64,000 nt of DNA. It comes from Adineta ricciae. Its lineage: Eukaryota > Rotifera > Eurotatoria > Adinetida > Adinetidae. The DNA is taken from NCBI GenBank assembly GCA_905250025.1, contig CAJNOJ010000332.1, forward strand, positions 1 to 64,000, read 5' to 3'. Position numbers and translations under genes: made by a program. Shown here in pieces: positions 11,231 to 21,372 of the stretch. A model generated the notes under the pieces. That model was not told the origin of the DNA. It was given only the letters and a program-made list of their open reading frames with translations, and did no database searches. Positions within the stretch are counted from its first letter, which is position 1. The number at the start of each line of letters is the position of its first letter.

Positions 11231-11472
11231 CCCAGGTTATTATGGCACGGTCGGTTCCGGCCGGAAGTTCAAACGTAGGTTCCGCTCATTTCCCGGCCGT
11301 TCCCTGCAAACTTCGAGCCGGAAACGGTCAGGAACTGATCGAATATTTCCTGTCCAATTCCGGCCGGAATCCGGCGGCAAGGAACCTATCGGAACTAGCT
11401 GGAATCGGCGAAAACTGTGCCGGAACCGACTCAGATTTCAACGGATCCAGTCGCCAGAATGATCGACCTGGG
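11231..11472. mobile_element. GC-rich MITE, copy 2
   Basis: This 242-bp copy is nearly identical to 6984-7246 apart from a 21-bp length difference and scattered changes. It starts CCCAGGTTATTATGGC after a TA and ends GATCGACCTGGG, so the terminal 7 bases are perfectly inverted here. The right flank is GAAA rather than TA, so the target duplication is intact only at copy 1. It follows an ACAACAACAATAACAATAACA simple repeat. Confidence 0.7.
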
Positions 11473-11832
11473 GAAAAGACTTTGTGTTTCTTTTGTCGTG
11501 GCTTCTGTTGGCGTTTCTCATTGTGCGGAAAGTTCGTGACGGTCTGATTGATTTCATCGTCACGTGCTGCATAAAATAGATTTAAAGTACAGTACTTGAT
11601 TGTTTCATTGAGATGACTGGCTATAGATGATGATATTTGCGTTTATGCTCTGTGTTGGACCATCATCTTGAATGAGCAAAAACATTGTCGAACTATGTAA
11701 GGCTTGTTTTAAATCTCGAGTAGAATCCGGGTATAAATGAAATTGGTTTATTTTTTACAATTCTCCTCTACTCACGAAAGAAAAGAAACAGAATATCGAT
11801 AGACAACTGATTGGTAATAGAATCAAAGAAAT

Positions 11833-12957
11833 TTATTTATAACGCTTAAGTATTTCCTTAGCTTCTCTCATAACTTGTTGGATAATTTCAGTCGCTGATT
11901 GATCTTCGCATCGTGCATAATTTTGTCCAGCCCATAATTGCATAAAATCGATCTGCTTAGTTTCTGCAGCATATTTACATAGTGGTAAGACAAGTTGAGC
12001 TTGATATTGCCATGGTAACATCATCTTCTCTCGAAACTGATCGGTAATCGCAGTTCGCATTCCACGCGCTGGTTTACCTGTATAAGCACGAGTTAAAACT
12101 GTTGGACGGACTTCATTAATGTTCCTTCTCGCTTCGAGTAATAGTCTTCGATGAGCTTCTGGCACAAGTTGTTTACTTTCATGGCAGGTAAGAAATCTTG
12201 TACCCATTTGTACACCTGATGCACCTGACGTTAATGCATTGACTAAACCAGCTCCATCCATAATTCCACCAGCTGCGATCATTGGATATGAAGCCGGATC
12301 GATAAATTGCGTTGTTTGGGAAAGAAGAGATTGTAAACCGATAGTTGATTGTTCAATGGTTTCGAGATCATTTGTAAGAAAACTACCTCGATGACCGCCT
12401 GCTTCTGAACCTTGTAAACACACAGCATCACATCCTTTTTCTTTTAAAAGAACTGCTTCCTTTGCTGTAGTTGCCGTTCCAATCAACCGAATATTCGATT
12501 CTTTACATTTCTTAATGATGTCGTCTGACACATATCCGAACGTAAACGAAAGAACGGACACTTTCTCTTTGAGAATGACTTCAATTTGTTCTGGATAGAG
12601 GTCCTTGGGTGGCTTTACTGAAATTGAATCGAAATCAATTCTGCAATCACTCACTTTTCCTTTCGCTATCAATCGTTTCAATTCCTTTCGGACAGAATCG
12701 ATCATTTGTGCTGATATTTCTGTTTGTTTCGGCGGTATAAACAAGTTAACGCCAAATGGCTTATCTGTTAATGATCTCACTTGTTGTATTTCATTGGTTA
12801 ATTGTTCAGCAGTCATTCGGGCACCTGCTATGGTACCCATGCCACCGGCATTCGACACATTCGCAACAAGTTCCGGCGTTGTCAACGGAGACATGGGTGC
12901 TTGAATGATTGGATACCGAATATGAAATATTTGTGTTAATAGATTTTTCGCAAACAT
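11833..12957 (-). CDS. Nitronate monooxygenase (2-nitropropane dioxygenase family)
   Basis: A single intronless frame of 374 residues encodes an FMN-dependent TIM-barrel enzyme that oxidises alkyl nitronates to carbonyl compounds and nitrite. The N-terminus reads RYPIIQAPMS, as usual for the family. The strongest signatures are GSEAGGHRG, with the candidate catalytic histidine at residue 189, and the phosphate-binding stretch AAGGIMDGAGL followed by ALTSGASGVQMGTRFL. The length fits bacterial and fungal enzymes. The start is the first ATG, directly before the conserved barrel strand. The absence of introns in a neighbourhood where nearly every gene has several suggests acquisition from a microbe, which bdelloids are known for; this is inference. 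The enzyme would detoxify nitro compounds. Confidence 0.9.
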   Translation of the reverse strand: MFAKNLLTQIFHIRYPIIQAPMSPLTTPELVANVSNAGGMGTIAGARMTAEQLTNEIQQVRSLTDKPFGVNLFIPPKQTEISAQMIDSVRKELKRLIAKGKVSDCRIDFDSISVKPPKDLYPEQIEVILKEKVSVLSFTFGYVSDDIIKKCKESNIRLIGTATTAKEAVLLKEKGCDAVCLQGSEAGGHRGSFLTNDLETIEQSTIGLQSLLSQTTQFIDPASYPMIAAGGIMDGAGLVNALTSGASGVQMGTRFLTCHESKQLVPEAHRRLLLEARRNINEVRPTVLTRAYTGKPARGMRTAITDQFREKMMLPWQYQAQLVLPLCKYAAETKQIDFMQLWAGQNYARCEDQSATEIIQQVMREAKEILKRYK

Positions 12958-13134
12958 CTATAAACAAGCTTTTCTTATTCATTTCAAAGAAATCATTATC
13001 TCATTTAAAAAAACGAAAAGATTAACAATAAATATAGTAACAAAAAACACCTTCACAGAAAAAAAGTTATTCAGTAAATAAAAATGCCCATTATGTCACA
13101 ATTGTATTCAGTAGATTCTTGATCAGTAAACTGT

Positions 13135-13479
13135 TTATAACGAATCTTTCGGAGTTAAACAGTACATAAATGAAATGTAAATGATAAAAATCAAAAATAG
13201 CACGGCACCAAGTGTCCAAATAATGTTCTAGAAAGCGAGAAAACAGAAGTCGGAGGTTTTGATAACAATTAATCTTACCTTCCAATAAGAAATAGTTTCT
13301 TGTTCCGATTTTAACCGTTTTATTTCTCGACGACGTTCATTGACAACTCTTTTTTCTTGTCGACCTACACAAATCATCAATATCACATGTACGCATACTC
13401 AATTCAACCACAAACCTAATTGTTTTCGATACTGATCGACGAGTGAAGTGGCATTACCAATGTCGTTCTTTCGACCCAT
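13135..13479 (-). CDS. TRIQK: Triple QxxK/R motif protein (TRIQK)
   Basis: Three exons (13416-13479, 13279-13364, 13135-13227) join to 80 residues. The start MGRKNDIG and the VDQYRKQLG that follows match TRIQK, an animal protein of the endoplasmic reticulum membrane with repeated QxxK/R motifs. Here the motifs are QYRKQLGRQEKR and SEQETISYWK. A single C-terminal membrane helix follows (IIWTLGAVLFLIFIIYISF) with a short lumenal tail. The human protein is about the same length. Its cellular role is poorly known. Introns are about 50 bp. Confidence 0.8.
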
Positions 13480-13612
13480 GTTCTTATTCAATCAATACAT
13501 CTGAAAAAATCATCGAATTTTCTTAGAAATCAATACGACAATATCATATCTATTTTTGTGAAGAGATCAAAGAAGAATGTGGTTATTTAGTAAAGAAACA
13601 CGATGATGAAGA

Positions 13613-14251
13613 TTATTCAAGTGATGTTAAGGTAGTTAGTTGTTTTAGAACTTTGATTTGACTTGTTTCGCGAATTTCACCAGCTAAGAACATTTCGTCG
13701 ACAACCGAATAAACCTATGTCAAATATGAAATCATTCATCAAAGTCAAAATCGTTGAATTACTTTGTAAAAATTGAAGACTAAATCAAGTTCGCATACGT
13801 TATGGAAAAATCTTAAAAGAAAAGACAAAAAAGTCAGTAGAAATGTCCGAATATTAATCATACTCATTAAGAACTTCGACGAAGTTGTGTATTGCTTCAA
13901 GATATGCCAGATTATTATCATTGACATCAACACATATACAGAAATATAAACCAGCGTAACGACGATAGACTATTTTGAAATTGCGAAACTAAAAAGCATA
14001 TTTATTACTAATTAATAGAGGAAATGATTTCATGTGTTGCTTGTCTTACTTCGACAAAACTAAATTTAGAAAGAGAGAGAAAGAGGAAGTGTGATGATAA
14101 TGATTAGAAAGTATGACTCACTTCGTATGTTTGGCATCTCGGACAGTGACTAAAGCATGAACTTCTTCGATTAACTTTTGTTTTTCGTCATCGTGGAAGT
14201 TCATAAACGTAAAATACAAGCGGGATATCAGATTTGTTCAAAACGGATCAT
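13613..14251 (-). pseudogene. AP2S1: AP2S1 (clathrin adaptor AP-2 sigma) with damaged 5' end
   Basis: Exons on the minus strand are 14122-14208, a 10-bp microexon 14050-14059, 13864-13988, 13763-13811 and 13613-13714. Together they encode nearly all of the AP-2 sigma subunit ([21 protein letters not shown], ending in EIRETSQIKVLKQL). This is the small subunit of the plasma-membrane clathrin adaptor that binds dileucine signals. The first exon is missing: after ATGATCCGTTTT (14240-14251) only a short unrelated stretch with an in-frame TGA remains. The acceptor of exon 2 reads AC instead of AG (14209-14210). The second copy at 35321-35551 keeps both intact. A MITE lies immediately upstream. Unless another first exon is used, this copy cannot make the whole protein. 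Confidence 0.85.
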
Positions 14252-14278
14252 CTTGGGGAAGTGAGGAAGTATGTATGC

Positions 14279-14886
14279 AGGCCTGCCATCCGTACCCCAT
14301 TTGGGGGTAAATTATTCCATCTGTACGATTTGTACCTCAGAGGTACAGAATTTGTACCCAATCTGGACTATTTTTCTTTGAAGAAAATTAAAATCATATT
14401 TAGTAGAAATCTATAAATTTGCTGGTTGTAGTCGACATCTTTATTTGTAGATATATACGAAGAGTCTATTATATTGGTTTATTTAAGATCAGTACACGAT
14501 ATTGTTACTCATAGCATTTTCTTTTCTTTTGTCATTTTGCTCGCATGATCGATAATAAATACTGTTTCTAATTCATAATAGTTTTCATCTTAAATGTATG
14601 TCTGTACATCTATTGCAAAATATCAAAGAATCACTATAGATTTATTGAAAGAAAAAACGTGTTTGTGAACCACTACCACTACAACCCTCGCATCCTAAAA
14701 AGTTTGGAAATATCCCTTTAGATCAAAAAACATTTTCGAAACTGATTTTGCGTTGGTAGCACATGTTGCTCAGAAAAAAATTGTGTACCCTTTCGACGTA
14801 CCCCATTGGGAACAAAAATGTACCTCATATACACCCCATTTAAGAATTTTTGTACCCCTTCCTATACCTGAACAGATGGCAGCTCT
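14279..14886. mobile_element. 608-bp MITE with 10-bp target duplication
   Basis: The element is bracketed by the direct repeat GTATGTATGC at 14269-14278 and 14887-14896. Its ends are imperfect inverted repeats: AGGCCTGCCATCCGT on the left against AGAGCTGCCATCTGT from the right. The interior has many GTACC/GGTAC words near both ends and no open frame, so it is non-autonomous. A 9-10 bp duplication suggests a Mutator-like element, while hAT (8 bp) is less likely. The identical target repeats suggest a recent insertion. It lies in the short space between the damaged AP2S1 and the divergent LMAN1. Confidence 0.75.
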
Positions 14887-15261
14887 GTATGTATGCCCAG
14901 CTGGTATTTCAGTTTATCTATGATTGGCCATTTCGTATTTACTAATAAGAAATCGCAGCGATTGAATATATACCCACGACATCTTCTTTTACGGTGAAAA
15001 GTAACAAATTAATGGAGAAATTCGGTTAATTTTAGCAAAAGAATTTTTTTTCCCGACTTTCTATCTGAAAATTGATTTTCATTCGTAGAAAACATGAGAT
15101 GATGCGTCAAGTCTATGATCAAATCAAATAAATACTCAACACCTGGCCAAGAAACTTGATTGGTGATCGATTCTATTTCGTCTATTTTCATCTCATTTCT
15201 CATTTGAATTTTCGATTTAGATTATTTTCTTTCATCGTCATACCGTCAGATTCGCAGAGTT

Positions 15262-17805
15262 ATGATGAGATTCCACCAAATTATTTTGATTACATGCTTT
15301 TCGATTAAACTTCTACTGGCTTTCACTGATCCATCTGTAATAAATCCACAATTGACGAAACGATTTGAATATAAACTATCATTTAAAGGACCTCATCTGG
15401 CTTTTAAAGACGGAACTGTTCCATTTTGGACACACGGTGGAAGTAAGACTTCCATAAATGATGAATCTCGAGGTTTTGTTCATGTATGATTGTTTAGGCA
15501 CTATTGCAAGTGATGACCAAGTACGTGTGACACCATCAATCCGGAGTCAAAAGGGTAAATTGAAGGAATTTTTCAACGTGAGTTGAACATTGTGTTGAAT
15601 ACAGGATGGATTTGGAGTAAAAATACCATGACTGCTGATAATTGGCTGTTGGATGTAAAATTACGTGTGACCGGTCGAGGTCGTGTGGGTGCTGATGGAA
15701 TGGTAAGAGAATCTGAATATAACAACTTTCATTCGACATGATCTTCTTTTTTTGTGAAGGCGATTTGGTTTACTGAAAAGCAGGGCGGTGAGGGTCCGGT
15801 ATTTGGTGCGAATGATCATTGGAATGGTTTAGGTGTTTTTCTGGATTCGTTCGATAACGATGCTCTAGTAAGTAGATGAAAACTCAAGAAATTCGCTTTT
15901 GTTTTCATTGTAATGAAAATCCAAATTAAATGAATAGTTTTTCATTTTTCCAAAATTCTTAGACCCCTCAATTCGTAAGTGACACGCTTCTCGTACTTCT
16001 TCTATTCACTCCACTATATTCTTTCTAAACTTTCCATACACAAACTCGACTTCCTATTGAACATTTATTCACATTTTCTCTTCGTTGTCACATATTAATC
16101 TAGTTGTTTTGTTTAAATCGATTGTACATGTGTTCGAATCCACATGCCATCATTGGGCAGAGTCCTTAGTCTGGCAACAGACAATGATATGTGTCTCTTA
16201 ATCAATGATGGCGAGAGAAATGTCGGAGTGTTAATCCCAGCATGATGACTGTGATCACTTGGCTGATTCATGACTCCGATACAAAACTAAACAACTTCTT
16301 TGATCAGCGAAGGAAAGCAATGAGTTTCATTTTTCTTTTTCATTCTAGCAAAATAATCCAATCATAGCTGTAATGGTCAATGACGGAACGAAATCATACG
16401 ATCATCAACATGATGGTAGTGGTCAAATTCAAGGAAGTTGTATTCGAGATTTCCGAAATAAACCATTACCCATCCGACTTAAGATCGAATATATCAACAA
16501 AGGATTAACAGTGAGCGAAGAAAACGAGCGATTAATGGTTTTCTATAGGGATTTTCGTTTTTAGATTTATTTGAATAATGGCATCTCACAAGATGATAAT
16601 GCTTTTGAATTCTGTACACGTATTGATGGAATTCAATTACCAAAAACTGGTTATCTCGGTGTTTCAGCGGCGACCGGTGGTCTTGCTGATGATCACGATG
16701 TTTTGGAATTACTAACACATACGTACTGGGATAAGCAAGTCATGGCTGAAAACCAAGGAGCAACAGATGAACAGGCGAAAAAGTATCAAGAAGAGTATGA
16801 AAAATACGAACAGGAACTTAAAAAACAACAAGCAGAGTTCGTATTTCACCTCAAGGTCTCTTTCGAATATTTCTTTTTCGTTTTCTAATTCTTTAGTTAT
16901 CAAAAAGAGCATCCTGACCAAACAACGCCAATCAATGAGCAGGCGATAGTATGAAGAAATCTGTTATAATCCAATGAATTCACTCTAAACTTTTAGTACG
17001 AAAGTGAATATGATCGGGAATTTCGAACGATTTTAGAAGGTCAAGATCAAATTCGTCTTTCCTTGGGCGCAATTGATCGGAAAATGGCTGAGCTGCTGGG
17101 ACGTGTCGAACGACTTGCTTTAACTTCCAATCAACAACAAATCAGTGGACAAGCTCAAGTAATGATTCATTTCAAAGCATCAAAATCGAACGTCCTTCTC
17201 CCATACTTCAGGGTGCATCAGCCATCCCAACCGATATTGCACGTATTCAAGACATCAATCGTGTTATCAATTCAAATAGCGACATGACGCGAACTATTCA
17301 AAGTTTTGCGTAAGTTTCGTAAAACAAAAAATTTCGCTTTGAGCGCGACGTGCGTCTCTTTCAGACAAGTTTTAACTGATATGCAACAAAAGGTGAACAG
17401 TCTTCAATCGAACATCAATATTCAACGACCGATGGGTGGAGCACAACAAATAGCCAATGCGAATGTCGATAATACAGTTTTAAACGAAGTTCGAGAAACA
17501 GTTCGATTGATAAAATCAGAAACGAACACTTTAATACAAAAATCAGTGAGAAACATGTGCGAATTATCTGAAAACCACGTAAATCATTCATTTTTCAGTC
17601 CCAGGAAATCAAATGTCCACCGTCGACAACCAAAACTGATAGTTCTTGCGTCGGTTCATTTACATTCTTTCTCGTGATTGTCGTTCAACTTGTTATCATC
17701 ATTGGTTACTTAACATTCAAGTAAATCTTTGCTTTCTTTATAATCTCCTACAAAATTTCTCGGTTTAGAACTCGCCAAGAACAGATTTCCCGAAAATATC
17801 TATGA
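15262..17805 (+). CDS. LMAN1: LMAN1 / ERGIC-53-like L-type lectin cargo receptor
   Basis: A multi-exon gene begins with a signal peptide (IILITCFSIKLLLAF) and an L-type lectin domain (RFEYKLSFKGPHLAFKDGTV, FRVTGRG-type strand as LRVTGRGRVGADG, FDSFDND, YDHQHDG, RDFRNKP, GVSAATGGLADDHDVL). The DNA of the last motif carries the calcium/mannose-binding Asp and His residues. A coiled-coil stalk follows, then one membrane helix near the end and a short cytoplasmic tail ending SRKYL. The tail has a bulky hydrophobic terminus where human ERGIC-53 has KKFF. The protein shuttles between ER and ERGIC carrying glycoproteins. Most introns are about 50 bp, but the one after DSFDNDAL (from 15870 to about 16349) is about 480 bp and contains hairpin-rich sequence. 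The downstream gene NFS1 is on the same strand. Confidence 0.92.
16118..16300 (+). other. Hairpin-rich segment inside an LMAN1 intron
   Basis: Within the one long LMAN1 intron there are four complementary pairs: CATGTG/CACATG around a TTCGAATC loop, GCCATCATTG with CAATGATGGC, GTCT/AGAC, and CGGAGT with ACTCCG. ATGATGA and CTGA words resembling C and D boxes also occur, but they are only about 14 bases apart, too close for a usual C/D snoRNA. The TTCGAATCC resembles a tRNA B box, but no tRNA fold can be drawn. A tRNA-derived SINE relic or a structured RNA are both possible. Confidence 0.3.
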
Positions 17806-18218
17806 GTATATCAAAATTTCTGCAATAATCTTCTAGTTTTTCTTTTCAAATTCAATCAAAACAATGAATGCTACCTGATTAATTCATATTTTTCCTTCCA
17901 ATTTGTTATTTTCATCTTCGAAAACGACACACATGTTTTATTCTCCTTGTTTCTGTTTTTCGATGAATCAAAGCATAATATAGTGTTTTTTTTCTTAATG
18001 AACTAGAACTTTACACGTTGAAATTATTTTCTTTTGTTTTGATGAACCGCTGACCGTTGGTTTCTTTTCTTTTTTGTTTTGTTGATTTTTCTTTAACTTT
18101 AAAGGCAACGACAATTAAGTTTACGTCTAAGTGTGATCTCGTGCTTTCTAATAGTTTTCTTCGTGGTTCCATTTGAATAAATTGCTCATCTTAGGACGGC
18201 CTGCTTTATTATTTCTAG
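17806..18218. other. Intergenic between LMAN1 and NFS1
   Basis: T-rich spacer with no coding signal. It holds the LMAN1 3' UTR and the NFS1 promoter, with no clear TATA box. Confidence 0.4.
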
Positions 18219-20074
18219 ATGCTCCTTCTTACAAAGACCTCGTCGGTTAAAACGTTCTTTTCTCCAGTGGTGTGTTCTCGGCTTTACCGAGGATTGAGTT
18301 CGAAGAGTAACCCATCAGAGAAAGAGGCAGAGGAAAGCAAGGCTCAGCAACAGAAATATCAAGAATTAGAAAAACTTCAATATCGACCGTTGTATTTAGA
18401 TGCGCAAGCGACGACACCAATGGTAACTTTCGTTTTTAATTGTGATATGTTTTTTGGTGAAGATGGTCATTTAGGATCCACGCGTACTGGATCAAATGTT
18501 GCCGTACATGACGCATTTTTATGGAAATCCCCATTCGAGAACACATGCTTTCGGGTGGGAAAGTGAAAAGGCAACTGAAGACGCACGAGAAGTACAAGCG
18601 CACTTTCTGAAGTTTCTCAAAATAGTTTAAATTATGTTTGTAGAAAGTTGCGAAGTTAATCAATGCGGATCCGAAGGAAATTATTTTTACCAGTGGAGCT
18701 ACTGAGTCAAACAATATCGCTGTTAAAGGTGTTGGACGGTTCTATAAAGAAAAGAAGAAACACGTCGTGACAACACAAACTGTAAGTTTGATTCCGATGC
18801 GGAAACTTCAATGCTATTTGATTAACTTCTAGGAGCACAAATGTGTGTTGGACTCAATGAGAGTTTTAGAAAGTGAAGGTTTCAAAGTAACTTATCTTCC
18901 AGTGAACAAAAATGGACTTCTCGATTTGAAAGTAAGCTTGATTGAAACGTTTTTAGTCATCTCGAGAGACGTTCTTTTTTTTCGTAGGAACTCGAATCTG
19001 TTCTCACACCAGAGACAAGTTTATGTTCAGTGATGATGGTCAACAATGAGATCGGTGTTCGCCAACCAATCGAAGAAATTGGTGATGAATTTACCTATCG
19101 AATGCATTCCTATGGATTTTTCTTACTTTTATAGGCAAATTATGTCGATCGAAGAAAGTTTTCTTGCATACGGACGCTGCACAAGCTGTGGGAAAGATTC
19201 CGATCGACGTTAATAAGATGAATATCGATCTGATGTCAATCAGTGGACATAAAATCTACGGTCCCAAAGGTATTGGCGCACTTTACATCCGTCGACGACC
19301 ACGTGTTCGTCTCGATCCGATTCAAACTGGTGGTGGACAAGAGCGCAATATTCGGAGCGGAACAGTTCCTACTCCACTTGTCGTCGGTCTCGGCGCTGCA
19401 TGTCAAATAGCTCAAGAAGAACTTCCTGTAAGTCAATTCTGAGTGTGTGTGTGGCAATGTTAGGAAGATCAAAGTATTTAGAATGACGAAAAACGTGTTT
19501 CACAGTTAGCGAACCGATTAATCGAAGGGATTACCAGTCAATGTTCACATGTCATTCTCAACGGTGATGCCAAATCACGTTATCCTGGCTGTGTCAATCT
19601 CTCCTTTGCTTATATCGAAGGCGAGTCATTGTTAATGGCACTTAAAGACATCGCATTATCATCAGGAAGGTAAGATAAACATTTCTTCGTGATATTGACA
19701 TGTGATTTGTAATTTGAAGTGCCTGTACATCTGCATCATTGGAGCCATCGTACGTTCTGCGTGCGATTGGTGCTGAAGAAGATTTAGCACATTCATCCAT
19801 TCGGTAATAGAATTGCGATGTTTAGAAAGAACGATTTCAAGGAAATTTTCTTATTTAAAACAGATTTGGTATTGGTCGTTTTACCACCGAAGCTGAAGTT
19901 GATTATACAATTGCCAAAACAGTTGAACATGTGAAACGACTTCGCGAAATGAGGTGAGATCGATGATGCATAGGAAGTCTATTGTCATCCTATTTTTCTT
20001 TCTTGTTTAGTCCACTATGGGAAATGCTTCAAGAGGGAATTGATTTGAAAAGTATCAAATGGTCTCAACATTAA
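18219..20074 (+). CDS. NFS1: Mitochondrial cysteine desulfurase NFS1
   Basis: The gene has short introns and encodes a class V aminotransferase-fold, PLP-dependent enzyme that takes sulfur from cysteine for Fe-S cluster assembly and tRNA thiolation. The N-terminus is basic and Ser-rich (residues 1-30), as for a mitochondrial transit peptide. Landmarks are [73 protein letters not shown] (PLP lysine) and [18 protein letters not shown] with the catalytic cysteine. The codon before that Ala-Cys pair is split by an intron (AG|T). The protein ends [13 protein letters not shown], as in other animals. Exon 1 is 18219-18422, followed by 18475-18591 and 18644-18781. The start is the only ATG before the transit peptide. 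Confidence 0.95.
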
Positions 20075-20210
20075 ACTGACTCATTTTTTCATCTGTATAT
20101 AATAGCCCAGCTGTCTGATTGTTTTTAAATATGCGAAATAAACAAGATGAGATTGCGTTTTGTGATTGACTACATCTGATTTTCATATCTTCTATAGAAT
20201 TTTCTCGATT

Positions 20211-20610
20211 ATGACTGATCCGATTTGTCAATTAATGGAAAGTATCGAAGATTTGTGTAAACGTTGCTATCATTTGCAAAAGTCGAACAGCGACATGTAC
20301 GGTAAGAAAATTTTCAATGATGTGCCACAAGCTAGAAGTCTTGCTTTTAGATTATGTCAAAGACGATAGTGAATTACAAGAACATATTGATGAAAACGAG
20401 AAAATCATTGAGAAATATCATCGAAAGATCAATGAAATATTTCAGCTGATCAAAGAGAATACAGCTAATCAGAAGGAGATCCATTGGTCACCCATTGCGT
20501 TGGATTTCAAAAAAATGGAAGAAGAACAAAAGCGATCGTGCATGGAAAAGAAAACTCAACTAATGACTAATCAACAAAACATTCCGGAAGACAAAGGCGT
20601 TTATTTATAA
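20211..20610 (+). CDS. Small acidic coiled-coil protein, unrecognised
   Basis: Two exons (20211-20301 and 20351-20610) join in phase to 116 residues: MTDPICQLMESIEDLC, then a long charged helix with heptads (ELQEHIDENEKIIEKYHRKI) and a Gln/Asn-rich tail. The size and helical character resemble small Mediator or other complex subunits, but no signature decides this. It starts 137 bp after the NFS1 stop on the same strand. Codon use and splice sites look like real host coding sequence. AATAAA follows at about 20610. Confidence 0.65.
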
Positions 20611-21028
20611 ATAAAATTCCGTTACTTTTTTTTAATCAAACATCCACTTTAATCTTCTGCTCACTCATCTAACATAAAGATCAAATTCATTTTTCGAAGA
20701 TTACGATAACAACGTGTCTCATATGACCTCTTCACCAATTTGATATGTATCGTCAAAATCTATGAACTTCTTCGTAGGTAGCATTTCACGTCCCTTGAGA
20801 TCAAAGTTCGAAAAAAGAAAGTCATACATGCAAAACAAACATGTCGCTCTCTTGTTTGTATGTATTTCGGGATCCAACCTATCTTTCCAGTAAAACGCTA
20901 TAAATAGCTGGCAAAATCAGCAGATCTGTCGTGTAATTTTTCTCGTCGATTCAAATGAAAACAGAGATTCGCTTTTTATTTTTTAAACCGATGTTTATTC
21001 TGTTCATACATTCGTGTGTGTTTTTTTT
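20611..21028. other. Intergenic between two convergent genes
   Basis: No coding signal. The spacer joins the 3' ends of the coiled-coil gene (plus) and the neuropeptide gene (minus). Confidence 0.4.
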
Positions 21029-21372
21029 CTAATTACGATTCAATTCAGGAAAAGCTTGAGAAAGCCGTTCATGGATTTGTCGTACAAGATCATCCTCGTC
21101 GTTGTAGACTTGATATGGATAAGCAGCGTTCTGTTCAAATATCCCACCTACAAACACAGAGTTGTGCTTCGGAAAAAGAATCATTATATAAACAAACCGT
21201 TGGACAATTGCCGTCGGCCATGTAGACGCCACGTATTGAAAGTCCATCGTTTATGCCGTGTTGATAAATCCGCGGCATTGGACTTGCCTGTTGGCATCGA
21301 TTGTGAAGGACAAACAAATAACATGATGAGTGCCAGGATAGCAATGCAAAAGATAACTTTCGGAGAAATCAT
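21029..21372 (-). CDS. Candidate neuropeptide precursor (WTFNTWRLH-amide)
   Basis: Two exons (21198-21372 and 21029-21147, intron 50 bp) join to 97 residues. The protein opens with a signal peptide (MISPKVIFCIAILALIMLFV). A short spacer leads to a dibasic KR at residues 41-42, then nine residues WTFNTWRLH and then GRR at 52-54. This is the usual layout for cleavage by prohormone convertase and amidation from the glycine. The remaining 43 residues are an acidic C-terminal peptide. There is one copy of the active peptide. The W-T-x-N start recalls galanin, and the peptide-GRR layout recalls spexin, but the match is short and I would not name a family. The start is the first ATG and sits directly before the hydrophobic core. 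Confidence 0.65.

Noticed and set aside
16128-16150. GTTCGAATCC as a tRNA gene B box
   Set aside because: No acceptor stem, anticodon arm or A box can be drawn around it.
16236-16275. ATGATGA and CTGA as a C/D box snoRNA
   Set aside because: The boxes are only about 14 bases apart and there is no terminal stem in the right place.
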